Assembly: GCA_903813345.2 (NCBI GenBank)
Contig: CAIIXF020000006.1
Location: 40,124,848 to 40,188,847 of the forward strand
Source: Owenia fusiformis
Taxonomy: Eukaryota; Annelida; Polychaeta; Sabellida; Oweniidae
DNA: 64,000 nt
Reading direction: 5' to 3'
The position numbers and the translations under genes are program-made. A model generated the notes under the pieces. The model did no database searches. It had not been told where the DNA came from and saw nothing but the letters and a program-made list of their open reading frames with translations. Of this stretch, positions 25,594 through 36,377 are shown in pieces; within the stretch, counting starts at the first letter, position 1, and every line of letters starts with the position of its first letter.

Positions 25594-25733
25594 ATGCCTG
25601 GGTCACATTTGCCCCGATCCATCGACCGACGTCCGGCCGATTGAGTGTTTTGTTCCATATTGTGTTAAATTTTCAACCAAATACTCAATCGGCCGGACAC
25701 AGTAGTGAAAATCGGATCAAATGTAACCAAGGC
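25594..25733. mobile_element. Foldback MITE, copy b
   Basis: Second copy of the palindromic element at 19563-19713: 'gcctgggtcacatttgcc' with inner 'gtccggccgattgagtgttt', mirrored by 'atactcaatcggccggacac'. The 163-codon plus frame that crosses it is produced by the element and flanks and is not a gene. Confidence 0.7.
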
Positions 25734-26783
25734 ATCACTAAATCGTATTTCGCGTCATATATTATACACGTCATGTCACGTGAAATCAATTTTGCCGTGC
25801 AAAACAGACACGTGCTGACTTTACATCCCCGTTATCATAATAAAATGAACTTTATTTTATTCATATTAAAGAAGAGGCTGCATGAACATATGAGGCTAAG
25901 AAATTTCAACTATAAAGTTCAAACGTCAATATTAATTGAGCTCTCAGATGTCTTAACCGCCCACAATAAGAGATACATCTGATATCAGGTGTGGGTGGGC
26001 GAATGTAACTTGAAAGAAGTTGTGACTAGAGGTTCGAAATGACGTGAAAGTAGATGTGAATCAGTAAATATCTTGGTAGTTCAAAATTAAAGAAAAGGGT
26101 GATCGGTTACAAATATAGAACACTCAGCCTTGCAGACTATTTTATGAAAATACAAGTGAAAAAACATTATTGCTTAATGCTTGAGCGAGGTATTTTGATA
26201 TAATAAAATTTGCAAAACAATTACCTGAAAGAAGATGTAGTGACTAGTAGTGACTGGCGTGAAAGTGAAGGGTTTAGGTAGGAAAAGGGTGAAGTAAAAT
26301 TATAATTGTAATGAATTTGATTTGTTGAGATTAAAGATAAAGAAGTTCTAATTGGTCAGAACTGGATAAATAAAAATAGGCCTCGTTTTCAAGAGGGAAT
26401 TTAGATGAACGAAATGATAATGTGCCCCGGTAATTAAAGCGGGTATAAGGTCTGTGGAGAAAAAATATTAATTTTACCTTTTCTGAGCTAACGGGGCGAA
26501 GTTTGGTCTAACATCTTCTTCCCTTTTCCTATTCCATACAAGGAGTCCGACTCATAGATTTTTCAAATCCTTTCCAAGTTGACGTCGAAACACCTACAGT
26601 AGCTGGTGAAATTGAAACTAATTTTTCTGGCCGCTCGAATCGATAAAATCTCTGACAGTGTGAGTCTTTTTACGAAAACTTAACTTATAGAAATCACTTG
26701 ACGATTATTAGAAAGCATTTAAAGTTGAATCCGAAGCGTAATCTGAAATAAAAGTGAAAATATTGCGCGGACGTAAGAGAACA

Positions 26784-26833
26784 AACTTCCGGTTTAATAA
26801 AAAATGGCGGAGACGAAAGGAGAAAGGATATAC
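26784..26833 (+). promoter_or_regulatory. Possible promoter and first exon
   Basis: 'acttccggttt' resembles an ETS-type core promoter element. It is followed by AAAATGGCGGAGACG (start context) and, 11 codons later, a consensus-like donor 'atg|gtatgt'. The reading would be MAETKGERIYM. If spliced to the acceptor at 36322 the frame ends just before the ATG of the 285-aa gene, so it could be a 5' UTR exon of that gene. No direct support beyond these signals. Confidence 0.22.
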
Positions 26834-28690
26834 ATGGTATGTGCACAAATTCTAGTTGCATACATGGAAAATAGATACATTTTTGAAGGCAACAATATAT
26901 CCAAAGCTTTCATGTTACGATAGTCTCCGGATCATTGGATATGACTCGACAGTCGATGTTCCCACTTTAATGTTTTACAATGTGTAAACTGCACTTTATT
27001 ATTGTATTCATATTAGCATCACCATGCAGTGGTTGGATTTTGGTAAGTACATGAATGAAAAGTGTATGTATGGACCAACTCTAACACATCATTTGATGTG
27101 ACTGAGGTGCATTTTCTTTAAAACATTTGACCTTTTTACATCTGTCAAAATCAGAGTGTCAAGTTTTTACATTTTCTAAAGATGGCATATTTTGATTTTT
27201 GTGGGGAGTTTTGCTTTCAAACTTTTTCGACTGACAGAGGGCATACTGGGGTATGACAGCATGATAGCAAAACATGTCCACAAATCGTTCTTCTCTGAAA
27301 AACAAATGATTTTGATGGGAATACGCATGTTTTAGCATTTTGGTTGTGTTACCCCCTATGGCAATGAAAAAACATATATTGGAGTGCGTGCGCAGCTTAT
27401 CATCTGAACGAAACGTGACTACACCGCGAATTAATAACGCAGATGCGAGTAGGTAGTTACCAGTTTCGCCACCAGGTGGCTCGTTCGGGTCAGATAACAT
27501 AGCGGGTATAGTAGAAAGTTCCCTTTAACTTAAATTACATCTGTTTTAGTGCTTCGACTTTTATATAACCATTATGTATCTAATAGTTATGCAAATTAAA
27601 ATATGTCCAGTAAAAGAAAATGTCATCTGTCCAATACAAGAAAAGATATTTCTCCTTTTGTGATTTTGTAACATGGGGTCTATGAGGAATCAACCCGAAC
27701 TAGAAGTCACATTTTCAAAAAAATTAAATCTCCAAATTTGATTAACAATTTTCGAAACCATATTTCTAGATGTACTTTTACATGTAGATTTCAAATATGA
27801 CATCACTTTGACTGAATTTTGAATATTTAATGACGTAAATCAAGATTATTTTTATTCGCATCTAGTCTATTAAGGTATTGACTTTTCCATAGATTCATTC
27901 ACAATCAGGCATTGACATCAAAATGATGCATGTCACACATGGGCACATATTTCCAATAATTCAAAGCTTTCTTCATTGGATTTCATTTAACTTAGTCTCC
28001 CGGGAAAATGGATCGAATTAATCATATGTCGGTTACTAAACAATAATGACAATCTAGTAGCAGTTTATCAAACCCAATGTTTGTTTTATGTAATATATTG
28101 AACGAAGGATAAACATAGCGACGATATATTTGACAAGTTCAATAATCATTTGATATAGGACAAGTAGGATCCATGAATTATCTGTAACTATACTCTTGGA
28201 AGGATCAACGATGTAAAATAAAGACGTTTTAACAGACTGCACAAGTACTTCCATAAACAGGTGCTGCTATATTACTGCAACCAAGAGACCCCGGGTTCGA
28301 AACGCACGAGTTCCTTGAATTCATTCATACTGTACCCAAATGTCACTCCAGTCTTTGTCGCATGAAAAGTCTATTAACTGATCGACGCTTGACAAATACC
28401 TAATATATAAAACTATCGCGTCTCCTGAAAATTGTACATTTTCATTTAAAGAACATTTATATAAGTTAACCTTTCCGATTCATAAACCCCCGAAGATGTG
28501 AAATATCGACGTAATCTTGCCCACTCTGTATAATCGCTCGGCAAATAAAAAAGATTCATGGACTTGAATTGCAGGAATCGTCTGTGATTTAGTACGTTTG
28601 TGTTTATTTTCAATTGATAGTACACGGTATGTCAACATGTTAGATTCTAATAGAATATCCTACAATATGAGGATAAGACTTTGCATCTAT

Positions 28691-28811
28691 CAGGGGCGGA
28701 TCTGAGAACCAACAAGGGGGGGGGGGGGCAAATTTCAGATCAAAGAAAAAAATTTAAGGCCCAATTTTTTCTTGTCCCAACTTAGGGGGGGGGGGGCTGG
28801 ATCCGCCACTG
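28691..28811. mobile_element. Short hAT-like MITE with 5-bp target duplication
   Basis: The left end CAGGGGCGGATC and right end GATCCGCCACTG are inverted with one mismatch. They are flanked by TCTAT at 28686-28690 and 28812-28816. The interior contains a long G-run near each end. Confidence 0.75.
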
Positions 28812-29023
28812 TCTATATATTATCCGTATTTCATAACATAGATCCTTCCAGGCCAAGTTTAATTAATTAAAGCTCGCACCAAAGATACAAAGATAGAGAG
28901 ATGAATAACTAGAAAGTATACTTAGTATGAGATGTTTAGCACTCCGGCTCATAGCTATAACCTACCCGTGGCCGCATCTTGTTTTAGTTAAGGTGCTATG
29001 GAACTTAACAGGAAATGACAAAA

Positions 29024-29682
29024 CAGGAAATGACAATTTTTTTTGCATTTTTAGACATTTTTTGAACAAAGATAACAGAGTTCTGTTTTGACCTCAAGTC
29101 AATTCAACTAGTTCCAAATACCATTTACAGGTCCAGGATCACAATGTTCATGGTCAGAATGACCCTAAACATGATGAAATAACGTTTTCAGCCCTATGAA
29201 AATATGACTGAAAAATAGCTTAAAGTAGGAGGGTAGGAAAGGTCACTGAACAGAATCTTTTGAATTTTTCAGAAAATGTGCCCAATATATTGCTCTAAAT
29301 GATACAATCTTTGAAAATTTGATATCATTCATGGAAAAAGAAAAAAAATGAAAAAACTGATTTTAAAAGCGATTCCTTTTTATGACTGTCATTTTTGTTT
29401 AAGACAATTTTCTAAAATTTATATTGGGCACATTTTCTGAAAAATTCAAAAGATTCTGTTCAGTGACCTTCCCTAGCTCCTACTTTTAGCTTTTTTTCAG
29501 TCACACTTTCAAAGGGCTAAAAAGGTTATTTCATCATGTTTAGGGTCATTCTGACCCTGCACATTGTGATCCTGGACCTGTAAATGGTATTTGGAACTAG
29601 TTGAATCGATTGGAGGTCAAAACACAACTCTGTTATCTTTGTTCAAAAAATGTCTAAAAATGCAAAAAATTGTAATTTCCTG
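29024..29682. repeat. 659-bp foldback element with about 265-bp arms
   Basis: Arms 29024-29291 and 29423-29682 are inverted copies through their whole length. Ends are 'caggaaatgacaatttt' and 'aaattgtaatttcctg'; inner landmarks are 'aggtccaggatcacaatgt' and 'acattgtgatcctggacct'. The loop is about 130 bp. No coding capacity. The arms differ by scattered substitutions. Confidence 0.85.
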
Positions 29683-30200
29683 GATATAGGCATCGTTTTC
29701 ATATCAGATCATTTGATTCTAATTTTGATTTCAAGGCCTGAAAGAGCGCGTAACATTTGATCTAGTTTAATATATTTGATTAAAATCCAACTCTCTGTAA
29801 AGCTTGGTGAATCCAAAGAATATCAAAATTAATTATTATTTGATACAGAGCCGGGTCGTTAAATTCGCCATTTACATTGTATAGTTGCTCATAATGCTAT
29901 ATTGTATAACGAAAGGATTGAATTCCCCTGAAAAAATTCAAAGAACCAGGTATGGTTAGGCTTGCAGGTGATTTAAGTCAGACATATCTATATCATATTA
30001 ATAATTAAAACTGAATACGAAAACTGCATAGAAAATACAACCCATATTTTAACAGCAGATTATTTGAACAGGCTGTGATGCGAAAAGTGTCCAATTTTCA
30101 TTTGGCATCTTCTTTGTTAATCTAAACCTTATTAATATACCTCAACAAAATGCAATGTAAAGAGTACATGTGGGCAAATTTACGGAAATTGTTATTTTGA

Positions 30201-30570
30201 AGAGTCAAATTCTGTTATTCTATCAAAGCCTGCGCCATGTCTGTTAATATCAACGACATTTAATGTATGCTATTTCAATGTCAACACAACTGGCTATCGA
30301 CGACCATACGATATTAACTGAAAATATTGCTTATTAATTCTTAAAAACAGCTTTGATTTTTTGGACAAAACTCAAAATGTTCTTATATAAACTCAGACAA
30401 CATAAAACATAATGTATGAATAAATGTAAGAATAAATAAGCAATATTTCCAGTATATATCGCATGGTCTTTATATCCAGTTGTGTTGACATTAAAATAGC
30501 ACACATTAAATGTCGTTGATATTAACACACATGGCGCAGGCTTTTGATAGAATACCAGAATTTGACTCTA
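30201..30570. repeat. Foldback element, arms about 140 bp
   Basis: Left 'agagtcaaattctgttattc...gcctgcgccatgt' is mirrored by right 'acatggcgcaggc...gaataccagaatttgactct'. A short extra copy of the right end follows at about 30573-30622. Confidence 0.75.
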
Positions 30571-30633
30571 TTCCAAACACACATGGCGCGGGCTTTAGTA
30601 GAATAACAGAATTTGACCATATTTGAAAATATC

Positions 30634-31080
30634 ACACAGCAAAAAATGTGTATCAAACCCTTGAAACCTGCTTACAGGTTTCATACAGGTTTCATACGGC
30701 ACGTATCAAACCTGCGTATATCCTGTATACAGGTTTCATGCAGGTTTCACCCGTGTGTACCAAACCTGTATATATCCTAGATACAGGTTTCATACAGGTT
30801 TAGTACAGTACACCAAACCTGTATATAACCTGCGTACAGGTTTCATACAGGTTTCACTCGTATGTACAAAACCTGTATATATCGAAGATACAGGTTTCAT
30901 ACAGGTTTAGTACAGTTTACCAAACCTGTATATATCCTGTGTACAGGTTTCATACAGGTTTCGTACAGTGCACCAAAACCTGTATATAATTCAGGGTACG
31001 AGTTTTATACAGGTTTCACGCGAATGTACCAAACCTGTATCTTGGGTAGTAGTGGGTACAGGTTTCAAACAGTTTTAGTA
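30634..31080 (+). repeat. Element with internal 'acaggtttcatacaggttt' tandem units, copy A
   Basis: Starts with 'cacacagcaaaaaatgtgta' and continues with about seven units of 50-60 bp built from 'aaacctgtatatatcct' plus 'acaggtttcatacaggttt'. A second copy lies inverted at 57243-57673 with the same boundary. The 80-codon frame across it has no independent support. Confidence 0.75.
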
Positions 31081-31730
31081 AACGAATTTAAAATGAAATA
31101 TTGAAGAGTGTAATTATTTGAGTCAGTTTCTCAATTGTCAATTCAACATGTCACTCAGTTGCAGTGCAGTGTTAACTCCTCTCGAGCTCTGATTCTGCCT
31201 ATATCTGTATATTGCTGGGCAAAAAATGCAATTATCCTGAATTATCGTTTTGGGACTGAAAAATTCCGAAACGCATATAGGAAACATTTCAATTAAAGAA
31301 CGTGGTGAAAACATGCATAATGAGAAATGTTGTGATAAAACATCCAACATACCGTTTACTAAACTTATTTGTACTTCTTTGAACAGCTTGAAACCAGAAT
31401 GATCATTCTAGGCTGAGTTATTCAATGCAACGCAATGAACGCATAGATTAGATATAGAGGTTATTTAATGGGAGGGATGGATCCGCCAGTGTTACTCGAT
31501 GTACACTACAGCCAGGGGTGTGTGGTTATTTTTAGTTGAAAATAAAATCACAGGTTCTTCCCAGGGCTCTTCAAATGAGGAGGAGATAATGACAGGTGCT
31601 TTGAGTGACTCTTCAAATGGCTGACTTGCATCATGGAAGAATTACAGGTAAGGATTACTGCTATTTCACATCTTGTGCAATCAATGAGTCTTGTTGCAAT
31701 ATAAAAGTATACGCTTACTAGAAAATAAAC

Positions 31731-33300
31731 TCAACGGAGTAGCAAATCCCACAGAACAAAAGGGCTACTTGTGAACACCTAAATTGAGTGACTTACAAGT
31801 GTTGAACACCTTCAAATTGTGAACAACTTGGTCCAAATCTGAACCAAATTTTATTGCATACATCCCAATATCGCTCACGTTCACGATCTCTGTGACATCA
31901 TAAGACATGCTTGAGTTCATGAACTCCGTCAAGGAGGGTAGAGACAAAAATTTCCAAGCAAATGTGTGACAGTTTACTATACGCAATTCTCCAGGAATAT
32001 TTTTGCTTGACAATGACAATAATCAGAAAATGCATTTGTGTAACAGATTCTGTCAAACACAAAAAACTGGCGTGAATTTCTTCAGCACAGGGCTGTCAAC
32101 TTGGGAACACCTAATATGAGTGACTTACAAATGTTGGACACCTTAGTCAGGGCTGTCAACTTGGAACCACCTAATATGAGTGACTTACAAATGTTGGACA
32201 CCTTAGTCCAAATCTGAACACTTTTGTCAAAATTTTGAACACCTTTGGCCAACTTTTGAACACCTTTGGCCAAAGTTTGAGCACCATTGCCAAAGTTTGA
32301 ACACCTCAAATTTTTCGAGATCGCTTCGCTCGACGGAAATTTTCAATGAACATGCGTGACATATACGGGATTCGCGTGACAAATCCGAACAAATTACGTT
32401 CGGTTTTTTCCGACATTCGTATTTTTACCTTTTACTGATCGTAAACATTTTTTGAAAATTTTTCTACAGAAATATTTTTGCTTGACAATTACCAGGTAAA
32501 ATGCGTATTTGCGTGACATTTTCTGTCACGCAAAAAAAAACTGGCGTGACTTCAAATTCTTCAGCAAATGTGTGACAAATACCCAAATTGCGGGACAGTT
32601 GACAGGCCTGCCTTAGTCCAAATCTGAACACCTTTGTCCAAATTTAGGGGGGGGGGGGTAGGTACGGAAATTTCCGATAGGAATGCGTAACATATACAGA
32701 ATTCGCGTGACAAATCCGAACAAAATGCGTTCGTGACATTTTCTGTCACGCAAAAAAACTGGCGTGACTTCAAATTCTTCAGCAAATGTGTGACAAATAC
32801 GCAAATTGTGGGACAGTTGACAGGCCTGTCAGCAATACGCAAATTGAGGGACAGTTGACAATTTTATTGCATGCAAAGTTATCAAAGATTACATTGTTTA
32901 CCAAAAATGACGTCCACTTTGAAATTCAGGTCATCTTACAAATGTCAGATAAGGTGTTACACCCATACGTCTATAAAATTTGAAGCTAATCTGTCAACCG
33001 GTATTTGACACACCCTGACACGGACGGACGGCTTCTCTATAGCCATATGAACTTTGGTGGGATATTAACAGTGCCTCTTTGATGCATATATTGCGTTTGC
33101 TTTTTTTTCGACTTTCGTATTTTTACCATATCGGCAAACTTTTTTGACATTTTTCTACAGAAATATTTTTGCTGGACAATTACCAAGTAAAATGCGTATT
33201 TGCGTGAGATTTTCTGTCACGCAAAAAAAACTGGCGTGACTTCAAATTCTTCAGCAAATGGGTGGCAAATACGCAAATTGCAGGACAGTTGACAGGCCTG
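31731..33300 (-). repeat. Repeat with 'gtgggatttgctactccg' terminus and satellite-like interior
   Basis: The left end 'aacggagtagcaaatccca' and the block at about 33015-33066 ('ggacggacggcttctctatagcc...ggtgggatatta') match, in reverse, the two ends of the 52654-53660 element. Inside, a 60-bp unit is doubled (about 32090-32212). A block 'ctggcgtgacttcaaattct' occurs at 32541 and 32758, and again at 33231 beyond the terminus. No gene is supported. Confidence 0.6.
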
Positions 33301-33436
33301 CAGCCTGAATATACTAAGTATCAATTCGCTACATTTGATGCAACTTCACAATTGATAAACTGATTTTTGCTTTTTCTACCTATTCAAGTCATGAAAAACT
33401 TATTTATAATGACTTTTCTAAATAATGTACTCTGTA

Positions 33437-34918
33437 CAGGGTGTCAAATAAGTCCCGTCCCCCCCCCTCTTCAGCCAAAACCAAGATATATGGTACCAAG
33501 TATTATATATCATTGGAAAGATTGTCCAAAGTTAAGTTGATTGGCATATATCTGATACCTGTCAATCAATGTCACAAATTGCTACATTGTATCAAATGAG
33601 GTGACCAAAGACCTAAAAACAAAGCAATTCTTAAAATCGCGGATTCGGTAGTATTGAATCTCTAATAAAGATGGCGCAAAAGTTTTTCCTTATAAGGTCA
33701 AAATATTTCCCATGATGCAGTTCGCGGGGGAACAAAATTTTTCTACCTTGTTTTTCCCCGTTGGTTTAACATGGGGATTTTCATACCCATTTTTCAAGCG
33801 ATATTTTCGATCGAATCTCCATGCGATCGGAGAAAACAAACTATCAGAAACAATTAGTCTTTTAATAATCTTTATATAACATATATTTTTTTTCATTTTA
33901 TTGGCTCCTAACGGGGTGAAAACAATGATTGAAAATGGGAGTATATTCCGGAAGAGAAGAAGTCACGTGACTAGTCGCCATATTGGAAAAAGCAATTCCA
34001 TTCGACTTTCAACACGTTCATGCCAATATTACCGCACTACAAACTGTAACATCGATGCAACAACTGAATAAAAGTACTCATCTTCATATTACATTATAGA
34101 GTTACGTTGAAAACCCACAAACAACTGAGCATTTGACCAAAGAAGACACGTCGCTATTATCTAGGTCAAGTTTAGTGGTTCGAAAGCAAATCTTACATAC
34201 TCGTTTCCGAATTTTGTTGTTAATTGTATAATCTTTTATTGATTAAATCTGGTATACTGACTATTAATTCAATGACAAAGAAGAAGAATTCCGATGGTGT
34301 CATTTTTTTTATTTAGCTTGCGGGTGTAAAAACAAAATTGCGTAATTAATTTGATTTAGAACTTTCGGGTCTCACAAATAGCTACACGAAATGCATCGTT
34401 GAAAAATATTGACCAATCAAATTTTGTCCTTTTTGAGTACATATATGCACCATATATGCGAACGTTCTGATTCAAAGAGCGAACAGCGAAATGGAGAATT
34501 TGGCTTATTTGGCAGGATTTTAAGAATCGGGAATAAGAGAAATCAAAGGAGCTCAAGATGACAGTTAAGTAAATGGCGGTGAATTTAACCAATTTCTGGA
34601 CAGGGTTAGATGTGTAGAAAATACAGGGGCAAGGATAGTGGTGGAAACTTGTTTGTAACTAGTGAAATGCGAAAAATAGTAACTTTTAGACACATTTTTG
34701 AGGCCATTTCCTACTCATTTTGATGCAGTAAAAGCTGCTGGAGGAGGGCTCACTCACTATTAAAGACATCATGAAAATATAGGTAAATTTTATCCAAAAT
34801 ATTTGAGAGTATGTGAGTTAACGTAACTTTGGATGATCTTTCCAATGGTATATCACACTGGGTACCATCTATTAAGGGTTTGGCTGTAAAGGGGGGACAG
34901 GAATTATTTGACACCCTG
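33437..34918. mobile_element. 1.48-kb non-autonomous Tc1/mariner-like element
   Basis: Ends CAGGGTGTCAAATAA and its inverse are flanked by TA (33435-33436, 34919-34920). Similarity of the ends extends about 110 bp inward ('agccaaaaccaagatat...ggtacc' against 'ggtacc...gggtttggct'). The interior encodes no transposase that I can recognise. Confidence 0.72.
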
Positions 34919-35402
34919 TATATTATACCATACTCCTGGTTAATTTTGAGAAAACATGATTTTGCAGCTATTGGGGTTTATTTGATCTAATAAGCCACTG
35001 TAACAGACATTGTTACTTAGTATCCCATTTATTGCCTAAAAACACTTAACAAACATTTTACAAAACACGGAATGCAATGGAGAGGTAATAAAAAATTTCA
35101 CGAATCCCCGGGGATTCAATTGACAGTTTCGCAAAGATTTTGCGAAATTTTCGCAATTTTATCACAAACGTGAAAAGTGCGAAACCAAAACGCATACGAA
35201 AAATACCGGGAGTACAATAGATTTTGATAATTGAGTTTTTTATTGTTCAACTGATAACCTTAGGGTTTAGCGAGAAATAATCCTTTAATGAAATCAGAAG
35301 TCTTATGCATTTCTTCATATCAATGAATCATTTGGTGTAACTTTATCAATTTCTCTCTGATTTTTATTTTTTGAACCAAAAATTAGAAAATGTATTGCAA
35401 AG

Positions 35403-35576
35403 TTGCAAGTCAAGGAGGATTGGAAGCCAGGGTTCCAACTCGATATTCTTTAAAGGTGCAACATTAAGTGCAGAGGGGAGAATGAACCGATGCTCTCCAA
35501 CAAAGGTATCGCTTGGTGATTGTTTTGCAGAATATCGGTGTTGCATTCTGGGAGTCAATCCTCCTTGGTTGCAAGT
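35403..35576. mobile_element. Small MITE, about 170 bp
   Basis: 'ttgcaagtcaaggaggattg' on the left is mirrored by 'caatcctccttggttgcaa' on the right. Overlapping open frames on both strands here come from this element. Confidence 0.55.
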
Positions 35577-36322
35577 TACATTTATAATCATCACTGGGGT
35601 CTGATTATTATATAATATTGTTTTAAATATTTTTACTGATTGTCTACCCTTTGCATTCGTTCAACTTCGCTTCTTAAAAGAGAGCTTCGTCTTCACTCGA
35701 GGGTAGTTTCTAACTCTGCACGCAAGATATGTTTTAACCTTTCAATGAAACAGAATCTACGGGCCTTCTTATCATTTTGATCTCTTGATTACATTTGGCA
35801 TAACTTGGTCAATTTCCACCCGATTTTTATGATTTTTTCAACCTGAATCCTGAAATTTAATAATAACGATTTTTGTAAATACATCACAAAATTCTGATGG
35901 TGAAATGAATTTTTGATAGTTTTGACTGATCACCTTAAGGTTAATTAGTTATAAGCCAATTATAATCCTTTTATGAAATCAGAACTGCATTAGCCTTGTT
36001 TAAAATAATTTACCACATTTTGCGTAACTCCAACAATTTCCAACAGATTTTTATGATTATAAACCAAAATCATTAGATTTAATTATAACTTGTTTAAGAA
36101 ATACATTACAACACAAAATTTTGATAGCAAAATTAATTTCTTAATAGTTTATATGATTGTCCTTTAGTTTTACCTAGGATGATAAGCCAATTAAGAGTTT
36201 AATTCTTTGATAAAGTTATGATTCATGAAAATAACAATTAGTTTCAATAAGGTTAATCCCTAATTAGAGGAAAAGTGGATAATGTACATGTACATGTGTT
36301 TTGCTCTTCATTCTATCTCCAG

Positions 36323-36377
36323 CTATCGAGACAAGAAGACAGCTATATAACAGACAGTTACAGAAACATACAGTAAG
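36323..36377 (+). other. 5' UTR part of the first identified exon of the 285-aa gene
   Basis: A polypyrimidine-rich acceptor (cattctatctccag, AG at 36321-36322) precedes this stretch. An in-frame stop (36348-36350) lies upstream of the ATG at 36378. So 36323-36377 is probably untranslated, with at least one more 5' exon upstream, not identified. Confidence 0.45.

Noticed and set aside
25491-25982. 163-codon plus-strand frame
   Set aside because: Crosses a foldback MITE (25594-25733) and shows no domain, signal peptide or splice partners.
27159-27500. 113-codon minus-strand frame
   Set aside because: No recognisable motif and no neighbouring exons; could be chance in a slightly GC-richer stretch.
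28262-28310. B-box-like 'gggttcgaaa' suggesting a tRNA or SINE
   Set aside because: No A box or cloverleaf at proper spacing could be found.
31617-31648. ATGGCTGACTTGCATCATGG followed by a gtaagg donor, as first exon of the 285-aa gene
   Set aside because: Phase 1 joining to 36323 enters a frame that ends early in the next exon and not the frame supported by the five later exons.
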